From Chitinophagaceae bacterium (lineage in GTDB: Bacteria; Bacteroidota; Bacteroidia; Chitinophagales; Chitinophagaceae): a stretch of 64,000 nucleotides of DNA. The notes under the pieces are model-generated. The model was not told the DNA's origin, did no database searches, and worked only from the letters and a program-made list of their open reading frames with translations. Position 1 is the stretch's first letter. Each line of letters opens with the position of its first letter. The position numbers and the translations under genes are program-made. The stretch is taken from assembly GCA_016710745.1 (NCBI GenBank), contig JADJVB010000012.1, positions 372,001-436,000 on the forward strand, given 5' to 3'. Shown here in pieces: positions 1-7,724 of this stretch.

Positions 1-86
1 TTGAAAGAGACACGTTATACAATGTAGTTAAAGATTATACGGAAGTTGACTTTAGTGCGACCGGATTTGATCCTTCATTTAACTGA
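1..86 (+). CDS. 3' end of an unidentified protein (partial)
   Basis: An open frame enters from the left edge and ends at a TGA at 84-86, giving about 27 C-terminal residues that finish in ATGFDPSFN. Nothing in this tail allows a family to be named. The frame is supported only by being open to the edge, so it could also be chance. It is followed after about 35 bases by a hairpin that could end transcription from both sides. Confidence 0.35.
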   Translation, partial: ERDTLYNVVKDYTEVDFSATGFDPSFN

Positions 87-121
87 ATGTTATTTACGGA
101 GCACATCATAACAAATCAAAA

Positions 122-148
122 GCCCGTTTAACATAACATTAAACGGGC
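122..148. terminator. Hairpin terminator between convergent genes
   Basis: A perfect 9-bp stem (GCCCGTTTA at 122-130 with TAAACGGGC at 140-148) encloses a 9-base loop. Read on the minus strand the stem is followed by CTTTTG, so it best serves the lipoprotein gene ending at 179, and it lies between converging reading frames. Confidence 0.7.
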
Positions 149-178
149 CTTAGCCAAGTGAGTGAACACCAGTATACA

Positions 179-793
179 TTAATTCTTTGTCATGAGCAGT
201 TTGTTGTTATACATTTCAACTGCCGTCAGCAGTTTGGCCGACTTTTTTGCTGCTTTGGTATTGTTGTTGAAATAATCCAACGCTTTTACATCTTCTTTGA
301 GCAGGTTCTTCAACACATCTTTCGAGTAGGCTACGATAAAACCATCTTCACCGTTTTGCACAAAATATTCATCAGCGGTATTTGCGCCATTGTAAAATTT
401 ACGGCTGTAAATGCTTATTTTTCCTGTAACCCGCTTTATGGCAAGACCGGGCAACGGTTCAACGGCCACCAGGCTATTCTTTTTACTGGTTAATATTTTG
501 GGAGAAACAGCATAATGCTTATCGTTTTGGTAAGCCATGATCTTTTTTGCATCTATAACCTCTTTTCCATCGGCTAACAGGTGAGGCGTAGTTAACACGC
601 CGGTTACTAAGGTAAGCGTTTTATATTGCTGTATACTGCCATCGTTTAATTGAACAAAACAGGTTGAAGAAGGCTCGTTTGCCAGGTCAAAAACGTCTTT
701 TTGAGTTGAAACTGAATTTTTGCCAATGGTGCAGGAATTAAGCAGGATGAAAGTGCTGAAAAGCGCAGCAATGCTTTGTGTAGCTTTTTTCAT
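179..793 (-). CDS. Exported lipoprotein of unknown function
   Basis: The likely protein has 204 residues. I chose the ATG at 793 and not the longer open frame up to 970, because it begins a clean signal peptide (MKKATQSIAALFSTFILLNSC) with a lipobox ending in LNSC, cysteine 21. The mature part should be anchored to a membrane. It contains charged strands and ends in a Lys-rich helix (NNNTKAAKKSAKLLTAVEMY). I recognise no family. It is followed by a strong hairpin terminator at 122-148. The function is unknown; export and lipidation are inferred from the leader. Confidence 0.75.
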   Translation of the reverse strand: MKKATQSIAALFSTFILLNSCTIGKNSVSTQKDVFDLANEPSSTCFVQLNDGSIQQYKTLTLVTGVLTTPHLLADGKEVIDAKKIMAYQNDKHYAVSPKILTSKKNSLVAVEPLPGLAIKRVTGKISIYSRKFYNGANTADEYFVQNGEDGFIVAYSKDVLKNLLKEDVKALDYFNNNTKAAKKSAKLLTAVEMYNNKLLMTKN

Positions 794-909
794 AGGGTTT
801 GGGTTTACCTGATTAAACGATAATCGGGTAATATTATTGTAATTACCGGGGGAATTTACGTAGTTTTTTTCCTTATTTTTAAAGCAGCATCTACCGATAC
901 AAGGAAATA

Positions 910-999
910 TTAGTGCCCAACAAACAGTACGATCACCAATACCAAAGCAATAAAAAGAAGGGTGAGGCAACTGACAGCCAACAAGGCAAGGGGTCTCAT
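910..999 (-). CDS. Possible 29-residue membrane peptide
   Basis: A short frame starts at the ATG at 997-999 and stops at TAA 910-912. It encodes MRPLALLAVSC followed by one long hydrophobic stretch (LTLLFIALVLVIVLFVG) and a terminal His. That is the pattern of a single-span small membrane protein. It lies just upstream of, and in the same direction as, the lipoprotein gene starting at 793. No ribosome-binding site is obvious, which is usual in this phylum. It may also be a chance frame. Confidence 0.4.
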   Translation of the reverse strand: MRPLALLAVSCLTLLFIALVLVIVLFVGH

Positions 1000-1234
1000 A
1001 TTTTAAAATTTATAATCTATTTTACAAACAAAACGCCTGCAGGCAAAACAGATGATTTTGAGGTATAATGAGATTGGTTTTATAACCAAAATTGATCGTT
1101 ATAATCTATAACTTTTAAAACCGGTAAAAATTGCCCGCATTCCTTATTTTTTATCCCCTGAGCCCGTTTTTTTTTAGGTTGTACTACATTCAAACTAAAA
1201 AGTATTTATATTGTAATCAAATCAATGCATATAT

Positions 1235-1519
1235 ATGAAACGTGTTCATTTACTATTAGTGGCATTTTCTATTGTAATTGCTACGGTAATTTCGTGCAAA
1301 ACAGTAGGCCGAATTGCAGCAAAGTACTGGCTAAACCGTGAAATCAAAGAATTCGTTGCCGGCTGTGAAGATAAAGCCAGCCTGATTATCGGAAGTGAAA
1401 AAGCACATAAATACTGCGATTGCAGTGTTGACCTGGTTGCTGAACAATACCATAATTACCAGGATGCCAAGAAAATATCAGTAATGGAAATTATTGACTT
1501 TATAAACAAATGTAAATAG
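1235..1519 (+). CDS. Small Cys-containing lipoprotein
   Basis: A 94-residue protein with an N-terminal leader (about residues 3-20) ending in the lipobox VISC at cysteine 21. The mature part has CED, HKYCDCSVD and a C-terminal NKCK, so four further cysteines could form two disulfides in the periplasm. The arrangement, a short helical domain with a CxC pair and acidic helices, recalls small exported Bacteroidota proteins of unknown function. It is followed at only five bases by another small lipoprotein gene, so the two are probably co-transcribed. I do not recognise a family. Confidence 0.75.
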   Translation: MKRVHLLLVAFSIVIATVISCKTVGRIAAKYWLNREIKEFVAGCEDKASLIIGSEKAHKYCDCSVDLVAEQYHNYQDAKKISVMEIIDFINKCK

Positions 1520-1524
1520 CTGAT

Positions 1525-1887
1525 TTGAAATATACGAAGTACGTATCGTTGCTAATTTTAACAGGTTCGTTACAAGCCTGTAATTTTGCGGTTGATGGGG
1601 GGCCTTGTACCTATGAAACCACCATCTACCCGGCTACCCTGGTAGAATTGGTTGAAATAAACAGTGCCAGCTACGAACTGTTGTTTGAAGTAGTGGTATC
1701 AGAAAAAAAAGACACGCTGCGTTATTCGGCTATAAATAACGGGAATTATCTGTTTTATGCTGATTTACCAAAAGACAGCTTGCTGATGGGAAAACAATAT
1801 CAATACCAGGTACAAAGAATTCAAAAAGGTACCTGTGCTCCGATGGTTGACATCATTAAGTTGTCAGCCTATACTTCGCCCCATTAG
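1525..1887 (+). CDS. Small exported lipoprotein
   Basis: A 120-residue protein that must start at a TTG (1525), because no ATG precedes the leader. The leader ends in the lipobox LQAC, cysteine 19. The mature part looks like a short beta-strand domain (ATLVELVEINSASYELLFEV) with two later cysteines (GGPCTYE, KGTCAPM). It directly follows the lipoprotein gene at 1235, which supports a two-gene unit. No family or function can be named from the sequence. Confidence 0.7.
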   Translation: MKYTKYVSLLILTGSLQACNFAVDGGPCTYETTIYPATLVELVEINSASYELLFEVVVSEKKDTLRYSAINNGNYLFYADLPKDSLLMGKQYQYQVQRIQKGTCAPMVDIIKLSAYTSPH

Positions 1888-1914
1888 GCCCTGGTTGACC
1901 TGATTTTAGGGAAT

Positions 1915-1945
1915 CCTTTTTGAATTTTAAAAGGCATTTTATTTT
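1915..1945 (+). terminator. Weak AT-rich hairpin after the lipoprotein pair
   Basis: CCTTTT at 1915-1920 pairs with AAAAGG at 1929-1934 and is followed by CATTTTATTTT. The stem is short and AT-rich. It lies between the converging genes ending at 1887 and 1962. Confidence 0.35.
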
Positions 1946-1961
1946 AAGATCAATACGATTA

Positions 1962-2888
1962 TCAATTGGTGACCACAACATCAATTACCTGGCTTTTATC
2001 GAGGCTCTCCCACCTGTAGCGCACTGTATATAATTCTTTAAGGTTCGATTTCAGGCGATACGGAATTTTAACCATGCAATTTACCGTGTTGTTTTCCAAT
2101 GCACCTTTTACCTGTTTCAATAAGATATCGGTGATCTTCACTTCGTTAAGTTTGCTATCGTACACCCAGAAGCGCTCCTTTCCCTGAAAAATTTCTGCTA
2201 AACTGGAGCCTTCAATATTTGAGATATCAACACTGGTATAAGCCATCCTGGGAGCCACTTTAATGGACGTGTCGGTATCCACTTTCATACCCTTCACTTG
2301 TAAACCATTGATAACGCCATTCGCTTCCACATTCGACTTGATCAGTTTGGTATTTTTAGAAACCTGCAGCCTCTCGCCGGGCCTGGCAAAGGTTGCCGGA
2401 AATTCAAGCCTGATCTGGCTTTTACCCTTCATGTCGAATAGTTTAATGATTAGCATACCATTAAAATTGCCTTTTATCAAATCGGCACCTATCCCGAATT
2501 TTATACTAAAATCTTTCAGGTCATTTGCATAAAAGCCATTCGACTTGCTCCTGAGCAATACATTGGGATCTTTAAAAAGTACATCACCCCTGGGCGATAG
2601 CACCACTACTTCGGCACCTGCATACATGGTTTTGTTTGAGCTCTCAACAAATCCGTTTAACTGTTTAAAACTGATCTCAATTTCTTTGTTTAATGGGACC
2701 CGGTTACTGATCAGCATGGAGCCATCCACTTTTACTTCAATGCCTTTTGAAGCCAATCCTTCATTAAAGTATTTAAGACCGGTCAACGGTAAAATACCGT
2801 TGTTTTGGGCACCTGCCTGGCTGATTACCGAAGATGAAAAGAATGCAAATAAAAAAATGAATTTAACAATCAACAATTTGTTATTCAT
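1962..2888 (-). CDS. Exported protein of unknown function
   Basis: A 308-residue protein with a Sec leader (MNNKLLIVKFIFLFAFFSSSVISQAGA) and no lipobox, so probably periplasmic or secreted. The mature protein is rich in predicted beta strands. It contains two similar halves that each discuss-like pattern 'GxxVxGMxVDT' and 'EVKVDGSMLISNRVP', suggesting two sandwich-like domains, but I cannot tie these to a named family. The gene stands alone between a converging lipoprotein gene and the GH35 gene, whose stop lies about 150 bases upstream. Function unknown. Confidence 0.75.
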   Translation of the reverse strand: MNNKLLIVKFIFLFAFFSSSVISQAGAQNNGILPLTGLKYFNEGLASKGIEVKVDGSMLISNRVPLNKEIEISFKQLNGFVESSNKTMYAGAEVVVLSPRGDVLFKDPNVLLRSKSNGFYANDLKDFSIKFGIGADLIKGNFNGMLIIKLFDMKGKSQIRLEFPATFARPGERLQVSKNTKLIKSNVEANGVINGLQVKGMKVDTDTSIKVAPRMAYTSVDISNIEGSSLAEIFQGKERFWVYDSKLNEVKITDILLKQVKGALENNTVNCMVKIPYRLKSNLKELYTVRYRWESLDKSQVIDVVVTN

Positions 2889-3040
2889 GTGGGTGGATTA
2901 AATAGTAAAAAAATGCCTTATAGGGCAACCTGTCGTTTATGTATACAGGTCAAACGGATAGGAGCTATTAATTAGTATGGCATTGGGGATATGTTGGCAA
3001 AATATTACCAATTGGGCAGTATAAACCAGTAACCGGGCCC

Positions 3041-4861
3041 TTATTCCATGGTTCTAAATGCTGCAACAGGCCTTGCCTCTGTTTGTAAAAAATCGAAAAC
3101 AATTATTTCGTTAAGGCCTTTTTTTAACCAGGAAGCCGGACAAAATAATCTTTGCTGCGGGCCGATATGCCAATACCTCCCCAGGTTATGGCCATTAATA
3201 TACAGCATGCCTTTAAAATAATTACCCAGATCGAAGTAGGTGTCGCCTGTTTCAGTTAGGTTGAAATTTCCTGTAAAAAAATTGCAGCGCTGATCAGTTG
3301 GATCTTTTAGTTTGATTGCTGCCTGGTGGGCCTGTATAAAATGCTCATCCATGGGCATTAAACTAACCCCCCAATTCATCAAGGTCATGCCATTCAAAGT
3401 CACGCGGTCGGTAATTCCTTTCCTGTCGATCATAAATTGTGCAAAATTAATATGCCCCATCCCTTCAACCAATATCTCGAGTTCAGGAAACGGGGTTTCA
3501 GTTTTTGGTAACATAACCTCCCATTTTCCGCCGTCTCTTAAAACCGTGTCAATAAATTTTCCATTTAAGAATACCAACGCGTAATCGTGTGGCTCCCATA
3601 TTTTGAGTTTTCCGCTTTTATGTCCGATCAGTTTTGTTTTATAAGAGATGAGTCCCTGGTTTTGGTCGAAATATTCCAGTGGTTTAGGTTGTACCGTTTT
3701 AACCGTCCCGAGATTGAAGTTCAATAAACTGTTTGCTTTTGACAAACTAACCGGTTCGATCTCAATCGTTTTAATGAGCGCAGGTAATGGCGGTATTTTA
3801 TAAGATACGGCCTGGCCGATCATGTTGCGCAGCATAAAAAACTTCGGTGTTGGCAGCCCCTGTTCATTGATGGGTGCGTCGTAATCATAACTGGTGATAT
3901 CGGGTTGATATTGGGTGGCACTAAAAGCGTTGGCTCCTGCCGTAAAACCAAAATTAGTACCGCCATGAATTACATAAAAATTGACCGATCTTTTATTTTT
4001 TAACAGATAGGCTACTTCTTTCTTCAGGTCCTGGGTATCCGGTCTCGCCCATTTTTCGCCCCAATGGGTTAACCAGCCCGGGTAAGTTTCGCTGCTGAAA
4101 GCAGGTACGTTTGGGTTCCGTTTTTTTGCCTGTTCAAAATCGCTGTCACTACTCCCGCTATCTAAACCGATTGCAGCGCCGTCAATATTACCCGCTTCTA
4201 ACATATAGTCCGTTGCACCGTCAGCTGTGTAAAAAGGAACGTTGATCCCATTATTTATCCAGATATTCCTTACTGTCTCCAGGTATTCTTTATCGTTACC
4301 AAAGCTGCCATATTCATTTTCGATCTGTAACATGACAATTGGACCGCCTTTGGTGCATTGCAGCGATACGATCTCTTTTGCCAATGCTTCTATATACCGG
4401 CTTGCGGCGGCCATGTAGCGGGGATCCATGCACCGGATCCGGATATCAGGAATTTTCAGCAAATAAGCCGGTAAACCACCAAAGTCCCACTCGGCACACA
4501 CATAGGGCCCGGGCCTGAACATGACCCACATATTTTCTTCCTGGCAAATTTGTACAAAGGCTTTTATATTATGATTGCCTGTTTCGAAATCAAATTTCCC
4601 CTCGGAAGTTTCATGGTAATTCCAGAAAATATACACGGCAATGGTATTGCAACCCATGGCTTTTGCCATTTGAATGCGGTGTCGCCAATATGCTCTCGGA
4701 ATGCGGGCCGGATGCATTTCTCCCGAGATCATTTGCAATGGTTTACCATCCAGTAAAAAATCCTCTTTTCCTAAAGTGAACCGGTGGATTTTGTTTTGAG
4801 CAAATGAGGTAATTACTGATGCAAGCAACAGCAGTGCCGATACCAGGTATTTCATAATCAA
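3041..4861 (-). CDS. Exported beta-galactosidase, glycoside hydrolase family 35
   Basis: A 606-residue retaining glycosidase that should remove terminal beta-galactose from glycans in the periplasm. A Sec leader ends near residue 21 (SFAQ). The catalytic TIM barrel spans roughly residues 25-350 and shows the family hallmarks: SGEMHPARIPR near 46-56, FRPGPYVCAEWDFGG near 115-129, the acid/base Glu in QIENEYGS (about 183) and the nucleophile Glu in SSETYPGWLTHWG (about 258). A C-terminal beta-sandwich region with a GRYWHIGPQ motif follows, as usual in GH35. The start could be the ATG at 4861 or 4855; the difference is two residues. It follows the GH109 gene by three bases, so the two form an operon. 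Substrate is inferred only from the family. Confidence 0.95.
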   Translation of the reverse strand: MIMKYLVSALLLLASVITSFAQNKIHRFTLGKEDFLLDGKPLQMISGEMHPARIPRAYWRHRIQMAKAMGCNTIAVYIFWNYHETSEGKFDFETGNHNIKAFVQICQEENMWVMFRPGPYVCAEWDFGGLPAYLLKIPDIRIRCMDPRYMAAASRYIEALAKEIVSLQCTKGGPIVMLQIENEYGSFGNDKEYLETVRNIWINNGINVPFYTADGATDYMLEAGNIDGAAIGLDSGSSDSDFEQAKKRNPNVPAFSSETYPGWLTHWGEKWARPDTQDLKKEVAYLLKNKRSVNFYVIHGGTNFGFTAGANAFSATQYQPDITSYDYDAPINEQGLPTPKFFMLRNMIGQAVSYKIPPLPALIKTIEIEPVSLSKANSLLNFNLGTVKTVQPKPLEYFDQNQGLISYKTKLIGHKSGKLKIWEPHDYALVFLNGKFIDTVLRDGGKWEVMLPKTETPFPELEILVEGMGHINFAQFMIDRKGITDRVTLNGMTLMNWGVSLMPMDEHFIQAHQAAIKLKDPTDQRCNFFTGNFNLTETGDTYFDLGNYFKGMLYINGHNLGRYWHIGPQQRLFCPASWLKKGLNEIIVFDFLQTEARPVAAFRTME

Positions 4862-4864
4862 ATT

Positions 4865-6220
4865 TTAATACGCATCATTAAAAGCAAACACGGGTTTCCG
4901 GTACATCCATTGCCCGCCGGTGAAATCGGGGAATTCCACCGTTTCATTCCCCATGGCGATGGATTGTTCGCTCAGGGGCGTGATGGCACTCCACGCGGCT
5001 GCATCATACACATCAAGCGGTGTTGGTAAATTTCGTTTGGCTGATTCAATAAATGCGTGAACCACATAAAAATCCATACCGCCGTGGCCCGAGCCTGCGG
5101 CTTCCTTGCTCCACCTGGCCCATAACGGGTGGTCATATTTATCCAACCAGGATTTGGCGTCCTCCCACACATGCGGTTTTGCTGTTTTTCCTTCAATATA
5201 AATCCCTTTATTCACATCCATCCAGATGCCTTCGGTACCCTGTACCCGAAAACCGAGCGAATATGGCCTGGGTAAATTGGTATCATGCTGCAATAAAATG
5301 GTTTCGCCATTTGCGCAACCGATCGACGTGGTAACCACATCGCCCAGTTTAAAATTAATTTTTGCGTTTGGGTGATCGGGGCCACAGGTGTTCACAATAT
5401 GGTTGTGTAAACCCCTGGCTTTTGAAGAGAAAGAACAGAGGTTGGTAAAACGATTACCCCTGTTGATATTAATATAATTGGCAATGGGTCCGATACCATG
5501 GGTTGGGTATATATCGCCATTGCGGTGAACCGAATGTTCGGTACGCCACCTGGCTTCCGACCAACCCTTCTCTCCCATTTCGCAACCGCCGCCGTATGGC
5601 TTGATGCCGTCGTTGAATTTTACTTCCCGCAGATCGTGTTGGTAACCGCCCTGCAAGTGAATCAATTCGCCAAACAAGCCCTGGCGTACCATATTTAAAA
5701 TGGCCATCACGTCGCGGCGATAACATACATTTTCCAGCATCATCACCTGGGCCTTGTATTTTTCGGCTGCTTTAACCACATCCCAGTGATCCTGAAGCGT
5801 AATACCTATCACCACTTCGCTGCCTACATACTTAATACCGGCTTCCAGCGAGCCAATGATCATTTCTTTGTGCCATTCCCAGGGAGTGGCGATGATCACC
5901 GCATCAATGCCTTTCAGCTCCAGCATTTTTTTCCAGGCATATTTGTCGCCGGTAAAAACCTGGGGCATTTTTTTGCCGCTTTTGGTTATAGCTGCTTTGG
6001 CGCTGGCCAACATCCGGTCGTCAATATCGCAAATGCCAATTACCTCAACATCGGTTCTCATTAATAAAAGCTCCAGGTGGTCCTGTCCTCTCAAGCCAAC
6101 GCCCATGATCACCACCCTTAGCAAACGGTCATTAGAACCGGCAAACAAATTTGCTGAAGGTAAAACGGCAAGTGATGCAGCTGCCATGCTGCTTTTTCTC
6201 AAAAATTCTTTACGTTTCAT
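4865..6220 (-). CDS. GH109-type alpha-N-acetylgalactosaminidase (Gfo/Idh/MocA fold)
   Basis: A 451-residue NAD-dependent glycosidase of family 109, which cleaves terminal alpha-N-acetylgalactosamine by an oxidation-elimination mechanism. The N-terminus (MKRKEFLRKSSMAAASLAVL) resembles a twin-arginine-like leader of this family. A Rossmann fold follows, with the nucleotide loop VIMGVGLRG at about 37-45. Family-diagnostic stretches are MLENVCYRRD (161-170), YQHDLREVKFNDG (193-205), RNGDIYPTHGIGP (233-245, with His 241) and the C-terminal DFTGGQWMYRKP. General Gfo/Idh/MocA dehydrogenases lack this combination. It is the first gene of a tight operon with GH35, which suggests sequential trimming of alpha-GalNAc and beta-galactose from a host or environmental glycan. 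Confidence 0.9.
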   Translation of the reverse strand: MKRKEFLRKSSMAAASLAVLPSANLFAGSNDRLLRVVIMGVGLRGQDHLELLLMRTDVEVIGICDIDDRMLASAKAAITKSGKKMPQVFTGDKYAWKKMLELKGIDAVIIATPWEWHKEMIIGSLEAGIKYVGSEVVIGITLQDHWDVVKAAEKYKAQVMMLENVCYRRDVMAILNMVRQGLFGELIHLQGGYQHDLREVKFNDGIKPYGGGCEMGEKGWSEARWRTEHSVHRNGDIYPTHGIGPIANYININRGNRFTNLCSFSSKARGLHNHIVNTCGPDHPNAKINFKLGDVVTTSIGCANGETILLQHDTNLPRPYSLGFRVQGTEGIWMDVNKGIYIEGKTAKPHVWEDAKSWLDKYDHPLWARWSKEAAGSGHGGMDFYVVHAFIESAKRNLPTPLDVYDAAAWSAITPLSEQSIAMGNETVEFPDFTGGQWMYRKPVFAFNDAY

Positions 6221-6262
6221 ACAGTTTCTGATTTTATCAATTGTATTTAAAATAAAAGATAG

Positions 6263-6895
6263 TTAAATATTTTTTATATAGCAGGGTTGATTATCCATGA
6301 TTTTTTTTTGAAATCCCATCACCCGTAGAAAATTAAGGTGCTTTTGATTACTCACTTCGGTATAAACGATATTTTTTATGCCCTTATCGATCAGAAAACT
6401 TTTACCCTCATCGAAAAGAAACCGGCCAACTTTATAATCCCGGTATTTGGGTACGGTATAGTTAATTTTTACAAAAGCGTTCCCGTCTTTATCAACCGCC
6501 GCCACAAAAATGTTGGCCACCACAACGTCTCTCAATACAACAAATTTTATTTCATCATCTGTTTCTTCGAGGTTGAATTTTGGAAAGTAGGCCGCTATAT
6601 CTTTTGTATAAAAGGAAAGGAATTTGGGAATCAGTGCCGCATTGCTCGTAAACTCAACCAGGTCAAATTTTTCCTGCTTGCGGTATATTCTGATCAGAAA
6701 AAAGATGTTAATTGCAAATAGTACGGCATTGGTTAGCACAATGGGAAAAGCACCGATAAAAAGGCCGTAAAAAACAAAAGAAATTGCACCGAGGCTGTTT
6801 ATCCACCTGAATTTAATGTCGTTGTTAACCAACAGCGAAATGGCTAAAAAGATAAAAGCCAGGTAGCCCAGCACCTGTGGCAGGATATTACTCAT
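6263..6895 (-). CDS. YgjV-like membrane domain fused to a GNAT acetyltransferase
   Basis: A 210-residue two-part protein. Residues about 7-23, 31-48 and 51-70 form three hydrophobic segments. Their pattern (NNDIKFRWINSLGAISFVFYG) is like the small membrane protein family YgjV. Residues about 76-210 look like an acetyltransferase fold: a strand-rich core (FVVLRDVVVANIFVAAVD), a YRDYKVGRFLFDEG segment where the acetyl-CoA loop should be, and LNFLRVMGFQKK near the end, typical of GNAT C-termini. The acetyl donor loop is degenerate (KVGRFL), so activity is uncertain. It is probably an inner-membrane protein with a cytoplasmic catalytic domain. Confidence 0.75.
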   Translation of the reverse strand: MSNILPQVLGYLAFIFLAISLLVNNDIKFRWINSLGAISFVFYGLFIGAFPIVLTNAVLFAINIFFLIRIYRKQEKFDLVEFTSNAALIPKFLSFYTKDIAAYFPKFNLEETDDEIKFVVLRDVVVANIFVAAVDKDGNAFVKINYTVPKYRDYKVGRFLFDEGKSFLIDKGIKNIVYTEVSNQKHLNFLRVMGFQKKIMDNQPCYIKNI

Positions 6896-6975
6896 ACTAT
6901 AATATTAAGGCAGGCAAGGTACATTAGAAGACGTAAAGATATAGCCGGTATATTTTTTATGTGTTAGCTGAAGAC

Positions 6976-7004
6976 AAAAAAATGCCCGGAATTTCTTCCG
7001 GGCA
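6976..7004 (-). terminator. Intrinsic terminator of the NTF2-like gene
   Basis: An 8-bp stem (TGCCCGGA 6983-6990 with TCCGGGCA 6997-7004) with a six-base loop is followed on the minus strand by seven Ts, right after the gene that ends at 7025. Confidence 0.85.
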
Positions 7005-7024
7005 CCAGGTAAACCAATATCTTA

Positions 7025-7492
7025 TTAATTCTTTGAATAACTTTTAGGTAACAAATTCAATTGATCAAGTAAACCGGCAATAACGCCTTTTTCTGCGTTA
7101 ATATTCCTGATCTCCATAATTTGGTTTCCCCGTAACACAATTTCAACCGACGTAACAATGGTATTGATCTTCCTGCGGGTTGGCTTCATCGAGCGCCAGC
7201 CTTTCATCAATGCCGGAAAAGTTTTTGAATGTGTTCCCGATATTTTTACATTGGCTTTAAAGGATTCACCATCGGTGGTAAGATCGACTATTTTGAATTT
7301 AACATCAGGCATTCCTTCCTTAATACGGCGGTAAACCTCAATAAACTCAGTCCCTTTCACTGGTTTTTTTAATATGACGGAAGTAAAATTGCCTGCCAGG
7401 CATTCCTGCGCTTCGATCAGGTTCTCTTTTTCAATAGCATCAAATAAATTCTGGATTACATCGTACTCTTGATAATTCATTTCGTTCATCAT
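7025..7492 (-). CDS. NTF2/SnoaL-like protein
   Basis: A 155-residue cytoplasmic protein with the alpha+beta cone pattern of the NTF2/SnoaL superfamily. An N-terminal helix pair (VIQNLFDAIEKENLIEAQECLAG) precedes strands containing GTEFIEVYRRIKEGMPDVKFKIVDL and FKANVKISGTHSKTF, then a final strand and helix. Members bind or transform small hydrophobic molecules, but no catalytic residues can be singled out here. Methionines 1, 2 and 5 are all possible starts. It is a single gene with its own terminator. Confidence 0.7.
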   Translation of the reverse strand: MMNEMNYQEYDVIQNLFDAIEKENLIEAQECLAGNFTSVILKKPVKGTEFIEVYRRIKEGMPDVKFKIVDLTTDGESFKANVKISGTHSKTFPALMKGWRSMKPTRRKINTIVTSVEIVLRGNQIMEIRNINAEKGVIAGLLDQLNLLPKSYSKN

Positions 7493-7684
7493 ATATATTA
7501 TTGTTTTATTTATGTATGAGAGGTTGCTTCCCCGGGATAGTCATAATGTACAAAATAAAGTTGGTTTGGTCGAAATTTATTTGAATTGGGATAGATCAAG
7601 CCGGATTTGAGCCTGTTTTTACCAGGTTTTTTTGCCTAACAATATCGGTTACCTTTATTATCAATTATATTACAGGTTCATAGG

Positions 7685-7717
7685 TTTATTATATGCATGG
7701 TTTCACTTTATTATATG
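7685..7717 (+). promoter_or_regulatory. Pair of 11-bp direct repeats upstream of the TPR gene
   Basis: TTTATTATATG occurs twice, at 7685-7695 and 7707-7717, with a 22-base period, only eight bases before the start codon at 7725. Two turns of the helix is the spacing of many tandem regulator sites. What binds it is unknown. Confidence 0.4.
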
Positions 7718-7724
7718 ATTAACG

